This document shows positions 4,743 to 5,079 of a DNA stretch of 5,079 nt, one piece after another. The position numbers and the translations under genes were made by a program. A model generated the notes under the pieces. That model did not search any database, was not told the origin of the DNA, and was given only the letters and a program-made list of their open reading frames with translations. Position 1 is the first letter of the stretch. The number at the start of each line of letters is the position of its first letter. The stretch covers positions 1 through 5,079 of the forward strand of contig JABIPD010000099.1 in NCBI GenBank assembly GCA_018698735.1, given 5' to 3'. Source of the stretch: Candidatus Jacksonbacteria bacterium. GTDB lineage: Bacteria; Patescibacteriota; Patescibacteriia; UBA9629; GWA2-43-13.

Positions 4743-5079
4743 ATGCAATGGAATAAAGATAAAAATAAAATACAATGGAAATATATTCTCGCATTCGGTG
4801 CAGTGGCGATTCTTTTTGCTTCTGTGTTTTTTGGTGTTTCCTCTGGATTTGCTCAGGTAGAAGATTTTAGCCAACCGGTTCTTGATAATACAGGGCTTGC
4901 TCAGGGATCTCTTTTGAATGTAGTTACACGAGTGATTAATATTTTCTTAGGATTTTTAGGACTCGTAGCATTAATTATTATTATTACTGCCGGAGTAATA
5001 TGGATGACGTCTGGAGGTAACCCAGAAAAGATTAAACAGGCAAAGAAGCTAATGTTGAATGCAGCGATTGGGTTAGGGA
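4743..5079 (+). CDS. VirB2/TrbC-like pilin-family membrane protein, N-terminal 112 residues; runs off the right edge
   Basis: An open frame from ATG 4743 to the window end with no stop. It has a short Lys-rich N-region (1-13), a hydrophobic core (about 14-33) and a plausible signal peptidase I site after Ala37 (SSGFA then QVE), so the upstream LepB is a candidate processing enzyme. After a short polar stretch comes a long hydrophobic segment (about 65-88, FLGFLGLVALIIIITAGVIW) and then MTSGGNPEKIKQAKKLMLNA (88-107) leading into what looks like a second membrane segment. This pattern (hydrophobic helix, GGNPEKIKQAKK, second helix) is that of pilin-like proteins related to type IV secretion VirB2/TrbC, common in Patescibacteria. 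No other secretion genes are in view, so a pilus role is inference. GTG 4731 is an alternative start; ATG gives a better signal peptide N-terminus. No good Shine-Dalgarno. Confidence 0.82.
   Translation, partial: MQWNKDKNKIQWKYILAFGAVAILFASVFFGVSSGFAQVEDFSQPVLDNTGLAQGSLLNVVTRVINIFLGFLGLVALIIIITAGVIWMTSGGNPEKIKQAKKLMLNAAIGLG

Noticed and set aside
4542..4874. Minus-strand 110-codon open frame spanning the yqeY end and pilin start
   Set aside because: Both plus-strand genes there are well supported; this frame has no recognisable domain and is a shadow.
1..5079. tRNA, rRNA, CRISPR array, riboswitch or insertion sequence
   Set aside because: No cloverleaf, rRNA segment, regularly spaced repeats, known aptamer pattern or transposase motif was found on either strand.
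1..5079. TGA recoded as an amino acid, as in some Patescibacteria
   Set aside because: All recognised proteins read full length with standard stops and contain no in-frame TGA.

Overview
The window looks like chromosomal DNA from a Candidate Phyla Radiation (Patescibacteria) bacterium. The evidence is the gene set and its style rather than a marker gene: an LCP-family protein, a compact signal peptidase I, a small HIT-rpsU-yqeY cluster and a VirB2/TrbC-like pilin of the type common next to housekeeping genes in that group. Sequence is moderately A+T-rich, genes are tightly packed, and Shine-Dalgarno sequences are nearly absent. Stops seen are TAA and TAG only, and nothing suggests TGA recoding. 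The phylum assignment is inference.

Layout. Positions 1-920 (minus strand) hold the N-terminal 306 residues of an LCP cell-envelope protein whose 3' end lies outside the window. A 133-base divergent spacer follows, with two good sigma70-type promoters facing away from each other and sharing one -35 region. On the plus strand come lepB (signal peptidase I) and hisS (histidyl-tRNA synthetase) 57 bases apart, probably one transcript. hisS carries a strikingly Lys/Arg/Ala-rich N-terminal extension of about 77 residues. A 240-base gap (3280-3519) has no gene but holds repeat-like, hairpin-forming DNA: a two-hairpin element at 3342-3385 and a 90-base imperfect inverted repeat at 3411-3500. Then come a HIT-family hydrolase, rpsU (bS21), yqeY and the start of a pilin-like membrane protein that runs off the right edge.

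How it fits together. The left half concerns envelope biogenesis and secretion: LCP attaches polymers to the wall or surface, and LepB removes signal peptides, including in principle the one on the pilin-like protein at the right edge. The right half concerns translation: HisRS, bS21 and YqeY. The most interesting signals are regulatory. rpsU is the only gene here with a full Shine-Dalgarno, which recalls bS21 autoregulation described in Bacteroidetes. yqeY has a near-consensus promoter whose -10 box is embedded in an 18-bp-stem palindrome. The lcp/lepB promoters overlap at the -35. No wholly new multi-gene system is visible; the candidates for novelty are the HisRS tail and these control regions.
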